Shown here piece after piece: positions 29,051 through 36,800 of a DNA stretch of 36,800 nt (the stretch's first letter is position 1; each line of letters opens with the position of its first letter). The notes under the pieces were generated by a model. The model was not told the origin of the DNA. It did no database searches and saw only the letters and a program-made list of their open reading frames with translations. Both the position numbers and the translations under genes were made by a program. The DNA is from Candidatus Coproplasma stercoripullorum. Its GTDB lineage: Bacteria > Bacillota > Clostridia > Christensenellales > Borkfalkiaceae. The stretch is from the NCBI GenBank assembly GCA_018712405.1, contig DVHB01000082.1, positions 1 to 36,800 on the forward strand, read 5' to 3'.

Positions 29051-30359
29051 CAAAAAGTTAAGTCCGCCCGCAGGCGGACTTTGCTTTAAGGGGCTTCCGC
29101 AGGAGTTTTTGCTGCGCATGAAGAATGATATCGGCGGGGAGTTCGGCGATTTTCTGGCATCGTATGATATGCCCGCCGCCCGCGGGGTGCGCGCAAACAC
29201 GCTCAAGGTTTCGGCGGAGGAGCTTAAGGCGCTTGCGCCCTTCCAGCTCGAGCCCGTGCCGTGGTGCGACTGCGGCTTCTATATCGGTGAGGAGAGGCCG
29301 GGAAAGTATATCGAACACGCCGCAGGACTGTACTATGTGCAGGAGCCCTCTGCAATGTGCGCCGCGCCCCTTCTTAAAGATATCCGCGGCAAAAACGTGC
29401 TCGACCTGTGTTCGGCCCCGGGCGGCAAGGGCACCCAGCTCGCCGCGCAGATGTGCGGTGAGGGCGTGCTGTTTTTAAACGAAATTGTATTTTCGCGCGC
29501 AAAAATTCTTTCGCAGAATGTCGAGCGCATGGGCGTAAAAAATTCGATCGTGACGGTGGCCTCTCCGCAAAAGCTGGCAGCGGCTTACCATGCCTGTTTT
29601 GATGCCGTCTTAGTCGATGCGCCCTGCTCGGGCGAGGGCATGTTCAAAAAGGAGGAGGCGGCTATCTCCGAGTGGAGCGCGGAGAATGTTACAATGTGCG
29701 CTTTGCGCCAAGCCGAAATTCTTGAGAGTGCAGATGTGCTGTTGAAGGCGGGAGGTTCGCTCGTGTATTCCACCTGCACGTTTTCAAAGGACGAGGACGA
29801 GAGGCAGATAGAACGTTTTTTGGCCGCGCATAAAAACTATACGCTCGTCCGCACTGAAAAGCTGTGGCCGCACAAGGTGCGCGGCGAGGGGCACTTTGCG
29901 GCGCTTTTAAAAAAAGGCGAGGGGGAGGAGAACAAATTTTCCCCCGTCCCGCCCGCAAAGTTAAATGAGCGCGAAAAGCTCTACCGCTCGTTCGAGCGCG
30001 AATTTTTGAATGTACGTTTTGAAAATTTATATGCCGTGGGAGATTCGCTCTATTCTCTGCCCTTCGGCGCGCCAGCGGTCAAAGTGCAGACTTTGCGCGC
30101 CGGCGTAAAGCTGGGCGATTTTATTTCGGGTAGATTCGTGCCCGACCACGCGCTTGCCATGAGTTTAAAGCGCGGTGAGGCCGACTTTGTTGACCTGGAC
30201 GAAGATACCGCCCGCGCATATCTTTCGGGCCTGACCTTTTCATGTGATGGCAGCGGCTGGCGTGCGGCGGCATATAAAGGCTATCCGCTCGGCTGGGTAA
30301 AGGTCTCCGGCGGCGTCGCCAAAAACCACCTGCCAAAGGGCTTAAGGATAAATAAGTAA
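29040..30359 (+). CDS. RsmF/NOL1-NOP2-Sun family rRNA cytosine-C5 methyltransferase
   Basis: GLYYVQEPSAMCAAPLL, VLDLCSAPGGKGTQLA, VDAPCSGEGMF, LVYSTCTFSKDEDE; overlaps preceding gene. Confidence 0.92.
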   Translation: MNNDKKLSPPAGGLCFKGLPQEFLLRMKNDIGGEFGDFLASYDMPAARGVRANTLKVSAEELKALAPFQLEPVPWCDCGFYIGEERPGKYIEHAAGLYYVQEPSAMCAAPLLKDIRGKNVLDLCSAPGGKGTQLAAQMCGEGVLFLNEIVFSRAKILSQNVERMGVKNSIVTVASPQKLAAAYHACFDAVLVDAPCSGEGMFKKEEAAISEWSAENVTMCALRQAEILESADVLLKAGGSLVYSTCTFSKDEDERQIERFLAAHKNYTLVRTEKLWPHKVRGEGHFAALLKKGEGEENKFSPVPPAKLNEREKLYRSFEREFLNVRFENLYAVGDSLYSLPFGAPAVKVQTLRAGVKLGDFISGRFVPDHALAMSLKRGEADFVDLDEDTARAYLSGLTFSCDGSGWRAAAYKGYPLGWVKVSGGVAKNHLPKGLRINK

Positions 30360-30414
30360 ATGGAATAATGGAAAATAAGTAAAGAAAATAAGGATAAATA
30401 AGTAATGTGTATAC

Positions 30415-30442
30415 GGCGGGGCGCCAGATTGGGCGCCCCGCC
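30415..30442 (+). terminator. Terminator-like hairpin after 29040..30359
   Basis: GGCGGGGCGCC-agattg-GGCGCCCCGCC then TTTATGTTTT. Confidence 0.75.
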
Positions 30443-30469
30443 TTTATGTTTTACCGTAATTGATCGCTT

Positions 30470-30500
30470 AGGCGGCGCGAGCAAACTGCCCGCGCCGCCT
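30470..30500 (+). terminator. Second tandem terminator-like hairpin
   Basis: AGGCGGCGCG...CGCGCCGCCT, outer GCTTA/TAAGC, then CTTATTTTTTTATT. Confidence 0.65.
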
Positions 30501-30640
30501 GCAATTTAAGCGCTTATTTTTTTATTGTCATTCCATGCGAGCGAGGTGACACGCATTTTGTAACGCAGTAATTTTTGTTCGGTATTGACGAATCTTTGCT
30601 CTGGATATATAATAAAGGTGCAAAGATGGGAGGAAAATAT

Positions 30641-31396
30641 ATGAAACGTAGATTATGTAAGATATTAGTGGCTACTATTCTGATGGCAACGACGCTTATG
30701 TTGAGTGCATGTTCGGGATGTGTCCGCAATGAAGAGTGGGGGTACTTTACAGTAAAGTTTTATGATGACAGAGAAACTGCATACATAACCGGTCTGACTG
30801 AACTTGGCAAACAACAGCGCTTTTTGGTGATACCTGAAGAGGTAGACGGAGTAAAGGTATCTACAATAGGTGAACGGCCCCTTTTGCAAATGTGGAGCAG
30901 TATAGGATCGGCAGATATTTGTAGTGAAAAGCTAGAAAAAGTATACTTTCCTACATCTGTTTATATAGTAGCAGGTTCATTTAGAAATAGTCAGAACTTT
31001 ACTAAAGCGTTGATTATAACGAATGAGGATGTTAATGGACTTGATGAATCATGGATAACAAGATATTATTCAAGTAAAGAGTATTTGAGTTTTTCTTCTC
31101 ACTCGCAAGAATACAATGGCAGAGCAAATGTGTCATACTTTTACAATTATGACATAGAGGAAAATTATGGTTATTATTGGATAGATGATTGGGACTATGG
31201 CGGTAAAATCGAATTTATCCCGCCCGAGCCAGAACGGAAAGGTTATACATTTGGAGGGTGGTATAAGGAGTCGGAATGTATAAACGAGTGGGATTTTGAA
31301 ACGGATGTTCTGCCGGAAGAGCGCACTGAAATAAATGAAGAAGGTGAAGAGGAGGTGGTTTACCAAGAGACAAAGCTATATGCAAAGTGGGTTTAA
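30641..31396 (+). CDS. Lipoprotein with C-terminal InlB B-repeat (Listeria-Bacteroides repeat) motif
   Basis: MKRRLCKILVATILMATTLMLSACSGC lipobox; EPERKGYTFGGWYKESECINEWDFETDVLPEE...TKLYAKWV. Confidence 0.8.
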   Translation: MKRRLCKILVATILMATTLMLSACSGCVRNEEWGYFTVKFYDDRETAYITGLTELGKQQRFLVIPEEVDGVKVSTIGERPLLQMWSSIGSADICSEKLEKVYFPTSVYIVAGSFRNSQNFTKALIITNEDVNGLDESWITRYYSSKEYLSFSSHSQEYNGRANVSYFYNYDIEENYGYYWIDDWDYGGKIEFIPPEPERKGYTFGGWYKESECINEWDFETDVLPEERTEINEEGEEEVVYQETKLYAKWV

Positions 31397-31478
31397 TCTT
31401 TACGGTTAACTATTGGCGGGCATATTTAAAATTAATATACCCTGCGGCTTTTTCTATAAAATTGTAAAATATAAAAAC

Positions 31479-31508
31479 AGGCTCCCCTGCCGTTTGGCAG
31501 GGGAGCCT
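31479..31508 (-). terminator. Terminator of the 1415-aa surface protein gene
   Basis: AGGCTCCCCTGCC-GTTT-GGCAGGGGAGCCT; minus strand continues into GTTTTTAT. Confidence 0.85.
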
Positions 31509-31529
31509 TTCACCTTTTAAAAGGTATCT

Positions 31530-34500
31530 TTAGTTTTTCTCCTCGTCGGAGCTGTCGCCGCTCTGTTCTGCGGGCGTCTCGCCATCGCCTTCGACGGGCG
31601 TTTCTTCCGCGGAAACTTCTGCAGGCACTTCAGTTGCCTCTGCGGCATCTCCCGCTGTCTCTGCGGGAACTTCTGCCTGTGAGTTGCTTTCGGTGTTCTC
31701 AGCAGGAGTTGCCTCGTTCTCTTCAACGGCCGACTCTGTGATGCCGAGCTTGCGTATATAGTGCTTGCGCTTACCTGCATAAATGTTCTTGCCGAAGTTC
31801 TTTGTGCGCTTTTTCTTCTTGAGCAGATCTCTTATGAATATCGAGACGAGAGTGAAGATAAGTGCTACGGCAAGTATTATCGAAACTACAAGCAACCATA
31901 CGTTGGTGTCGCCCGTTGTATGATCATGGTCGTCTTCAGTATCGTCGGAGCCGTCGGATGTGCCGATATCAACTGTAACGTCGGTCGCCGAGTAGTCGAC
32001 AAACACGTTTACAGCGTTGTGTTCGTAGTCGTTTACTCCCAGGTAAACCAAAGTCTCCGAATAATCGTCGGCGGTGTAGTCGTAACCGGTCTCACCGTCT
32101 GCCGCAGTTTCGGCATTGAAGGGAACATAGCCCTGATCGTCATACAGCGAATAGGTGTAGTACATTGCGCTGTAACCTGCAGGTCGCTGGCTTTCTTCAA
32201 GATCGCCGCTTGCCACAAATTCGTCGAACTTGGCTTCATAGTATGATATGTTCTCTTCAGAACTGTCTATTGAACCCTCTGCAAGCAAACCTTCGCTTCT
32301 GAACAGCTCGATGTACTGCCTTATTATCTGCGAAGAGTAAGCCGAAGTCAAAGTGCTGTAGCCGCTTTCGTCTACGGTTACGTCGCTGTGGTCGAACATC
32401 ACATAGCTTCCGGGTACGCTGCCGTCGTTATTAACGGTGTAGGTATCGCCGTTCGCAGTGACGCCGCTCGTCTCTCTCGCGCCGCTCCAAAGCTCCAGAC
32501 TGTACGAAACTGACTGGTCGCCCGTATGGATATAGAAGGTTACGGTCTGCCATGTGTCTGCAACGTAGTTGCCGTCTGCGTCATAGCCTAATTCGGATAT
32601 GTCGGCTGTTTCGGCTGTTGCTCCTCCAAAGAGCCTTCCGTTTGCGTCATATCTTGCATCGACAGCCGTATACAGATGTTTTGAATTGTCGGTGTTGTCA
32701 TATCTGAGATCGACGCCGCCGTTTTCGCTTCCTATAACAAAGTTTTCAACGGGTTCAGAATAGCTGAGCGTGGCGTTTCCTTCGTCGTCAGTCTCAACGA
32801 TTATATAGCGGTATTCGCCGTTTTCGTATCTGAACACCCTCGTCGAATCGGATGCCACAAGATAGTGGGGGGCCTGGTTGCCCGTACCGTTCACGGCGTC
32901 TGACGCGTTCGTGTAGTATATGGTATCAGGATCGAGGTCTTCGAATGCCGTAGGTTCGCTTGAGCCGGCCGCATAGTATTCGACGCTTTCGTCGTAATAC
33001 TCGCGCGAGTAGTTATACATGTTGGCGAACAGATTGCCTTCACTGTCCTCATACAGTCCGTCGTTGCGGATATAATAAACTACATGATCGCTTGCGTCAT
33101 AGTTTTGATCATCATAGTCGGGCTCGCTGTCCAATACGTTGCCGCGGTTGTCATACCAGAAGCTGTATCTGGGAAGAGTGCAGGAGGAGATAGAAGTGCG
33201 GTCGCCGTTTTCGGTGAGGTACACATACGCTGCGGCGCCTGCGCTGACCTTGACCCTCACGCTCACTGCCTGATAACTTGCGGACGATACGGTTGTGGCG
33301 GAACTTGCCATAAAGCCGTAGTTCATCGCGGCCGCGTCTGCGAATGTCTTTACGGTATTTACGATGAGCAGGGGCTGGATCGTTTCAGTACCGAATATTT
33401 CGTTCCAGATTTCGGCGGCACGCTCTGCGGCCGTTATGCTCGAAAGGCTTAAACCTTTGCTTTCAAGCAGTTCGTTGAGCCATACGTAGGTCGAAGAATC
33501 TTCCTGCGCGTTCTGTATATAAGAATAGAAATGATCCTGGTTTATAAGTCCGGCGTTTTCGTTATTGTTGCGGCCGTCGTAGCCGTCTGCGTCGATATCC
33601 TCTTTGTAAACGACCGACGCGCTGGCTCCGTATGCGCCGTTATAAGATGAGGGACGTGAAATATTGTTCTCTATATTGTTGTTGAGAGCGCCGTAAACGT
33701 CGTCCATGTAGCTGTTTTCGCGGTTGTCAGTCTCTGTAAATGAGAAGCTTGCCGCGTAACTGCCGGTGGACGCGAGGTCAAATACGTCCTCTTCCACGTC
33801 AAAAGTCTGAATATTTGTTATGGCAGCCCAGCCCGACTTATATGCAGCCGAAGTGGTGTCGTAAATAGTGGTATTGCCGAAGCTGAAATCAAGTTTGAAA
33901 GTCATCTCCTCGTCGAGAGTATTCTCAACAAAGAAGAAGCACTGAAGCCAACCGTCGTAAATATCCTCTTCGTCGCCTACGTCAAAAGTTATGCCTGTCG
34001 TGTCTGCCGTGAGCGTTGCCGATACATCTTCATTGTTTGCATCGTATATCTTGATAGTTGCTGCGGTGTAACCGTTCATGTCAGAGGTCTTAACCCACAT
34101 CGAAACTATCTTATGTCCGCCGGGGGCAACAGTAAAGCTGCCGTCGCTGCCTGAAATTTCTGCGGTGTAAGCCGCGCCGCGCGCAGACAGCAGCATGAGA
34201 GCCGTACTGTCGGAATCGGCGCCGGGAAGAGACTGTGCGTTTGCAAACGCGTCTTCGATCAGCGTGTCGTATTTGCCTACAATAGAGCTGTTGTCGGAGA
34301 GCGCCTGCGAAAGTCCCGATAATGTGAATGAACCGATAACGTCGCTTGACGTGTTGATGTCCAGTCCGTAGTTCATGTGAACGCTTCCGTTATCGCCCGT
34401 GCCCACGTTTATGAACGAGGGGGTGGAAGAGGATGTCACATAGTTGTCCGAATCTTTTGTCAGCGCCGCAGAAACGGTTGAGGAGTTCAGCGCGCTGTCC

Positions 34501-35777
34501 GTCCTGCCCTGCCTCCATGCGAGGTCTATCAGGAAGTTTCTGCCGTAGCCCTCGTCAAAATCTGCTCTGTTTTTGTAATTGTCGTAAGAGAATACCTTCT
34601 CGTCGTCGTTGTCGGTTATCGTGCATACGGTATCGCTCTCGTCGTGGGTATCGGAGTTAACAAGATAACCGGCGTCGACAGCTGCCTGATAGTTTTCACT
34701 CTCGGAAATGTCGGAATAGAGCGTGCAGGTGATGTCGTCGAAGAAAGCATAGCCTTCAAGCGTCCTCGAATAGTCGCCGTCGTCGTCCGCTCTGCCTAAT
34801 CCTACCTCAACGGTTATTGAGCTCGTGGCAAAGTCGCAGCCCTGTACGAAGATGGTATACTGAACCCAGCCGTTGTTTTCAGTCACGCCGGCAGTATTTA
34901 TCGCGTCGATATAGAACGTATCGATCGTAGTTGATCCGACAGTCTGCTCTACAGCGATGAAGGCGCCCAGCCCCTCTTCGGGCGTTTCGCCGTTGCGGTT
35001 ATACATAAGGTCGCTCGTCTTTACCCAGACCGAGATCTCCGCCGCTGTATTCGGTTCGAGCGATATTGTGCTCGAAGAGGTGTACGTCTGCGCGGTGCCG
35101 TAGCGGTAGCTCAGGTTCCTGTAGTTGTGCACCATAAGAACGTGGCTCTCGTAAGGTTCGGTGAGTTCCTCGTCGGTAAAGTAGTCGCCGTTTTCGTCGG
35201 CATACAGAGTAACCGTCTCGCCGTTTTCATCGACGTAAGTGGCGGTATTGTCCGAGCCTTCGGTTATTACGTCGTGGGTGAGGGGATTGTCTATAAGCGT
35301 AAGGTCGGCGTCCTCGTCGTCGTTTATCGCGGAATGCGGGTTAGCATAGGGAATGTCGCGTTTGCGCATACCGTTGTAATCGACGTACTCCTCGTCGTAG
35401 TTTTCGTCGTCGGGGTCGAGGTTATAGTTGTCCTCCAGCCTGTCCGCAAGATCGTCGGCCGAAATGGTATCCCAGCCGCTCGCGCTCGTGTCGATGATTC
35501 CGTTCATCGAATAGTTTGTCTGACCGGAGGTTGAAGCTGACCAGTTGTTGGGCGTATATATAATATGAGTTTTATCGTCGCTGTCGTTGAAAAACTCAAA
35601 GTTGCCGTTTAAAATGGTCTGAGTGTCCGTCGGGGAGGTGGTCGTTTCATTGTCGTCATCGTCGTTTTCGACGGTGCACGCCGCGGCAAGGCCGAGCGAA
35701 ACCGCCATCACGCCCGATAACAGGGCAATGGAAAATTTCCTCATTCCGGATTTTAAGTGATATCTCTTTTTGTACAT
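31530..35777 (-). CDS. Large acidic surface lipoprotein with repeated jelly-roll-like motifs and C-terminal TM anchor (1415 aa)
   Basis: Lipobox LGLAAAC; repeated AEISVWVKTSDL / KIVSMWVKTSDM / AVSVRVKVS strands; C-terminal VWLLVVSIILAVALIFTLVSIFIRDLLKKKKR TM and acidic tail; AGGTG RBS. Confidence 0.88.
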   Translation of the reverse strand: MYKKRYHLKSGMRKFSIALLSGVMAVSLGLAAACTVENDDDDNETTTSPTDTQTILNGNFEFFNDSDDKTHIIYTPNNWSASTSGQTNYSMNGIIDTSASGWDTISADDLADRLEDNYNLDPDDENYDEEYVDYNGMRKRDIPYANPHSAINDDEDADLTLIDNPLTHDVITEGSDNTATYVDENGETVTLYADENGDYFTDEELTEPYESHVLMVHNYRNLSYRYGTAQTYTSSSTISLEPNTAAEISVWVKTSDLMYNRNGETPEEGLGAFIAVEQTVGSTTIDTFYIDAINTAGVTENNGWVQYTIFVQGCDFATSSITVEVGLGRADDDGDYSRTLEGYAFFDDITCTLYSDISESENYQAAVDAGYLVNSDTHDESDTVCTITDNDDEKVFSYDNYKNRADFDEGYGRNFLIDLAWRQGRTDSALNSSTVSAALTKDSDNYVTSSSTPSFINVGTGDNGSVHMNYGLDINTSSDVIGSFTLSGLSQALSDNSSIVGKYDTLIEDAFANAQSLPGADSDSTALMLLSARGAAYTAEISGSDGSFTVAPGGHKIVSMWVKTSDMNGYTAATIKIYDANNEDVSATLTADTTGITFDVGDEEDIYDGWLQCFFFVENTLDEEMTFKLDFSFGNTTIYDTTSAAYKSGWAAITNIQTFDVEEDVFDLASTGSYAASFSFTETDNRENSYMDDVYGALNNNIENNISRPSSYNGAYGASASVVYKEDIDADGYDGRNNNENAGLINQDHFYSYIQNAQEDSSTYVWLNELLESKGLSLSSITAAERAAEIWNEIFGTETIQPLLIVNTVKTFADAAAMNYGFMASSATTVSSASYQAVSVRVKVSAGAAAYVYLTENGDRTSISSCTLPRYSFWYDNRGNVLDSEPDYDDQNYDASDHVVYYIRNDGLYEDSEGNLFANMYNYSREYYDESVEYYAAGSSEPTAFEDLDPDTIYYTNASDAVNGTGNQAPHYLVASDSTRVFRYENGEYRYIIVETDDEGNATLSYSEPVENFVIGSENGGVDLRYDNTDNSKHLYTAVDARYDANGRLFGGATAETADISELGYDADGNYVADTWQTVTFYIHTGDQSVSYSLELWSGARETSGVTANGDTYTVNNDGSVPGSYVMFDHSDVTVDESGYSTLTSAYSSQIIRQYIELFRSEGLLAEGSIDSSEENISYYEAKFDEFVASGDLEESQRPAGYSAMYYTYSLYDDQGYVPFNAETAADGETGYDYTADDYSETLVYLGVNDYEHNAVNVFVDYSATDVTVDIGTSDGSDDTEDDHDHTTGDTNVWLLVVSIILAVALIFTLVSIFIRDLLKKKKRTKNFGKNIYAGKRKHYIRKLGITESAVEENEATPAENTESNSQAEVPAETAGDAAEATEVPAEVSAEETPVEGDGETPAEQSGDSSDEEKN

Positions 35778-35961
35778 ATAACACCTGCAATTATTTATAG
35801 TAAAGCAAAAACTTTAAAAAAACCGTACTATGATATTTTAATATAAAAGGTGATTATAAGCAAGCAATTTTCCGACGGTTTAAATGAAAAAACAGTTAAA
35901 TTTATTTAAAATGCGCAAACTTTCTTTTGGAAGAGCGCCCGCACGGGCGCGCGGAGGCAGT

Positions 35962-36327
35962 ATGGGAGGTTTAAAAAATACGGCGAAGGCAGTATTGTCG
36001 GGTGCGGCGGTGGGTATCGCCAACGGATTGTTCGGCGGCGGTGGCGGCATGATAGCTGTTCCGCTCCTCTCCGGCGCGATGAATTTTGAGGAAAAGGCGG
36101 CGCATGCCACGGCCATTCTCATAATAGCGCCGGTAAGCCTGGCAGGAGCCGCAGCATATATAATTTCCGGTTATGCTTTGCCATATATAATAATACCCGC
36201 AGCCGTCGGAATGACGGCGGGCGGGGCTTTGGGGGCGCAGCTTTTGAACAAATTGCCGCTTATGGCAGTTAAAGTCATTTTTGTTGCGGTGATGCTCGCC
36301 GCGGGTATAAGGATGATATTGCCGTAG
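35962..36327 (+). CDS. Half-size TauE/SafE (TSUP, DUF81) family permease subunit, first gene
   Basis: MGGLKNTAKAVLSGAAVGIANGLFGGGGGMIAVPLL; GGAGG RBS before ATG 35962; about 4 TM. Confidence 0.82.
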   Translation: MGGLKNTAKAVLSGAAVGIANGLFGGGGGMIAVPLLSGAMNFEEKAAHATAILIIAPVSLAGAAAYIISGYALPYIIIPAAVGMTAGGALGAQLLNKLPLMAVKVIFVAVMLAAGIRMILP

Positions 36328-36381
36328 GCATAGGCATACCTGATGATTGATCTGTAAGGTACGGGAGTTTATGCTTTTTAC

Positions 36382-36780
36382 ATGGGTTTTATAGTAATAA
36401 TGTTGCTCGCTTTCAGCGCGGGACTTTTAGGGGGAATGGGCATGGGCGGCGGGACCATTCTTATTCCGGCCCTCACAATTTTTTTGAACATCGGGCAGCA
36501 TGCGGCGCAGGCGGCCAATCTTCTAGCATTTCTGCCAATGGCGCTGATCAGCCTGAAGATCCACTCCGGTAACGGGTTGGTAAGGGCACGCGGGGCGCCG
36601 TGGATAATAATACCTGCGGTCGCGCTTTCGGTCGGCGGGGCTTTCCTTGCGGCGTATACTCCTGCTGATATTTTGCGCAGGATGTTCGGCGCGTTTTTGA
36701 TTGCCCTCGCGGCGAAGCAGGCATACGATGCTTTCTATGCCTGTAAGATGAGTAAAGATAAAAAGAACAGAGAGGTATAA
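36382..36780 (+). CDS. Half-size TauE/SafE (TSUP, DUF81) family permease subunit, second gene
   Basis: MGFIVIMLLAFSAGLLGGMGMGGGTILIPALTIFLNIGQHAAQAANLLAFLPMALISL; about 4 TM. Confidence 0.85.
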   Translation: MGFIVIMLLAFSAGLLGGMGMGGGTILIPALTIFLNIGQHAAQAANLLAFLPMALISLKIHSGNGLVRARGAPWIIIPAVALSVGGAFLAAYTPADILRRMFGAFLIALAAKQAYDAFYACKMSKDKKNREV

Positions 36781-36800
36781 TACCGCGTTTTGCGGTGTTG

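Overview
This 36.8 kb window looks chromosomal and appears to come from an endospore-lineage Firmicute (Clostridia-like). Most of it is dense housekeeping sequence. Genes in order: Xre regulator / small ORF, rpsO-pnp, cwlD-like amidase (-), mrnC-rlmB-sigH-like, dnaX-ybaB-recR, gpsA, a lipoprotein, typA, yabP-yabQ-divIC-like, ppx/gppA-like, an M50-like protein, gyrB-gyrA, a P-type ATPase (-), serS, GNAT, nitrilase-family, DEDDh exonuclease, rsmF-like methyltransferase, an InlB-repeat lipoprotein, a 1415-aa surface protein (-), and two half-size TauE/SafE genes. I saw no CRISPR array, rRNA, tRNA, prophage or transposase. The most interesting signals lie outside the obvious genes. (1) A ~315-nt gyrB leader sits behind a consensus promoter, with an exact 25-bp direct repeat and two mutually exclusive stems, one reaching the gyrB ribosome-binding site. 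(2) A 51-aa RING-like Cys-rich ORF on the minus strand is absent from the ORF track. (3) dnaX carries a slippery A-AAA-AAG heptamer, a hairpin and a near -1 stop, suggesting tau/gamma frameshifting. (4) An ~82-bp intergenic repeat occurs twice, with copy-specific inverted flanks. (5) A BspA-like C-terminal gene remnant lies downstream of gyrA. (6) The 1415-aa protein has a lipobox, repeated jelly-roll-like motifs and a C-terminal TM anchor. (7) Two operators lie around the Xre divergent promoter. All assignments come from reading the sequence; no database search was run.
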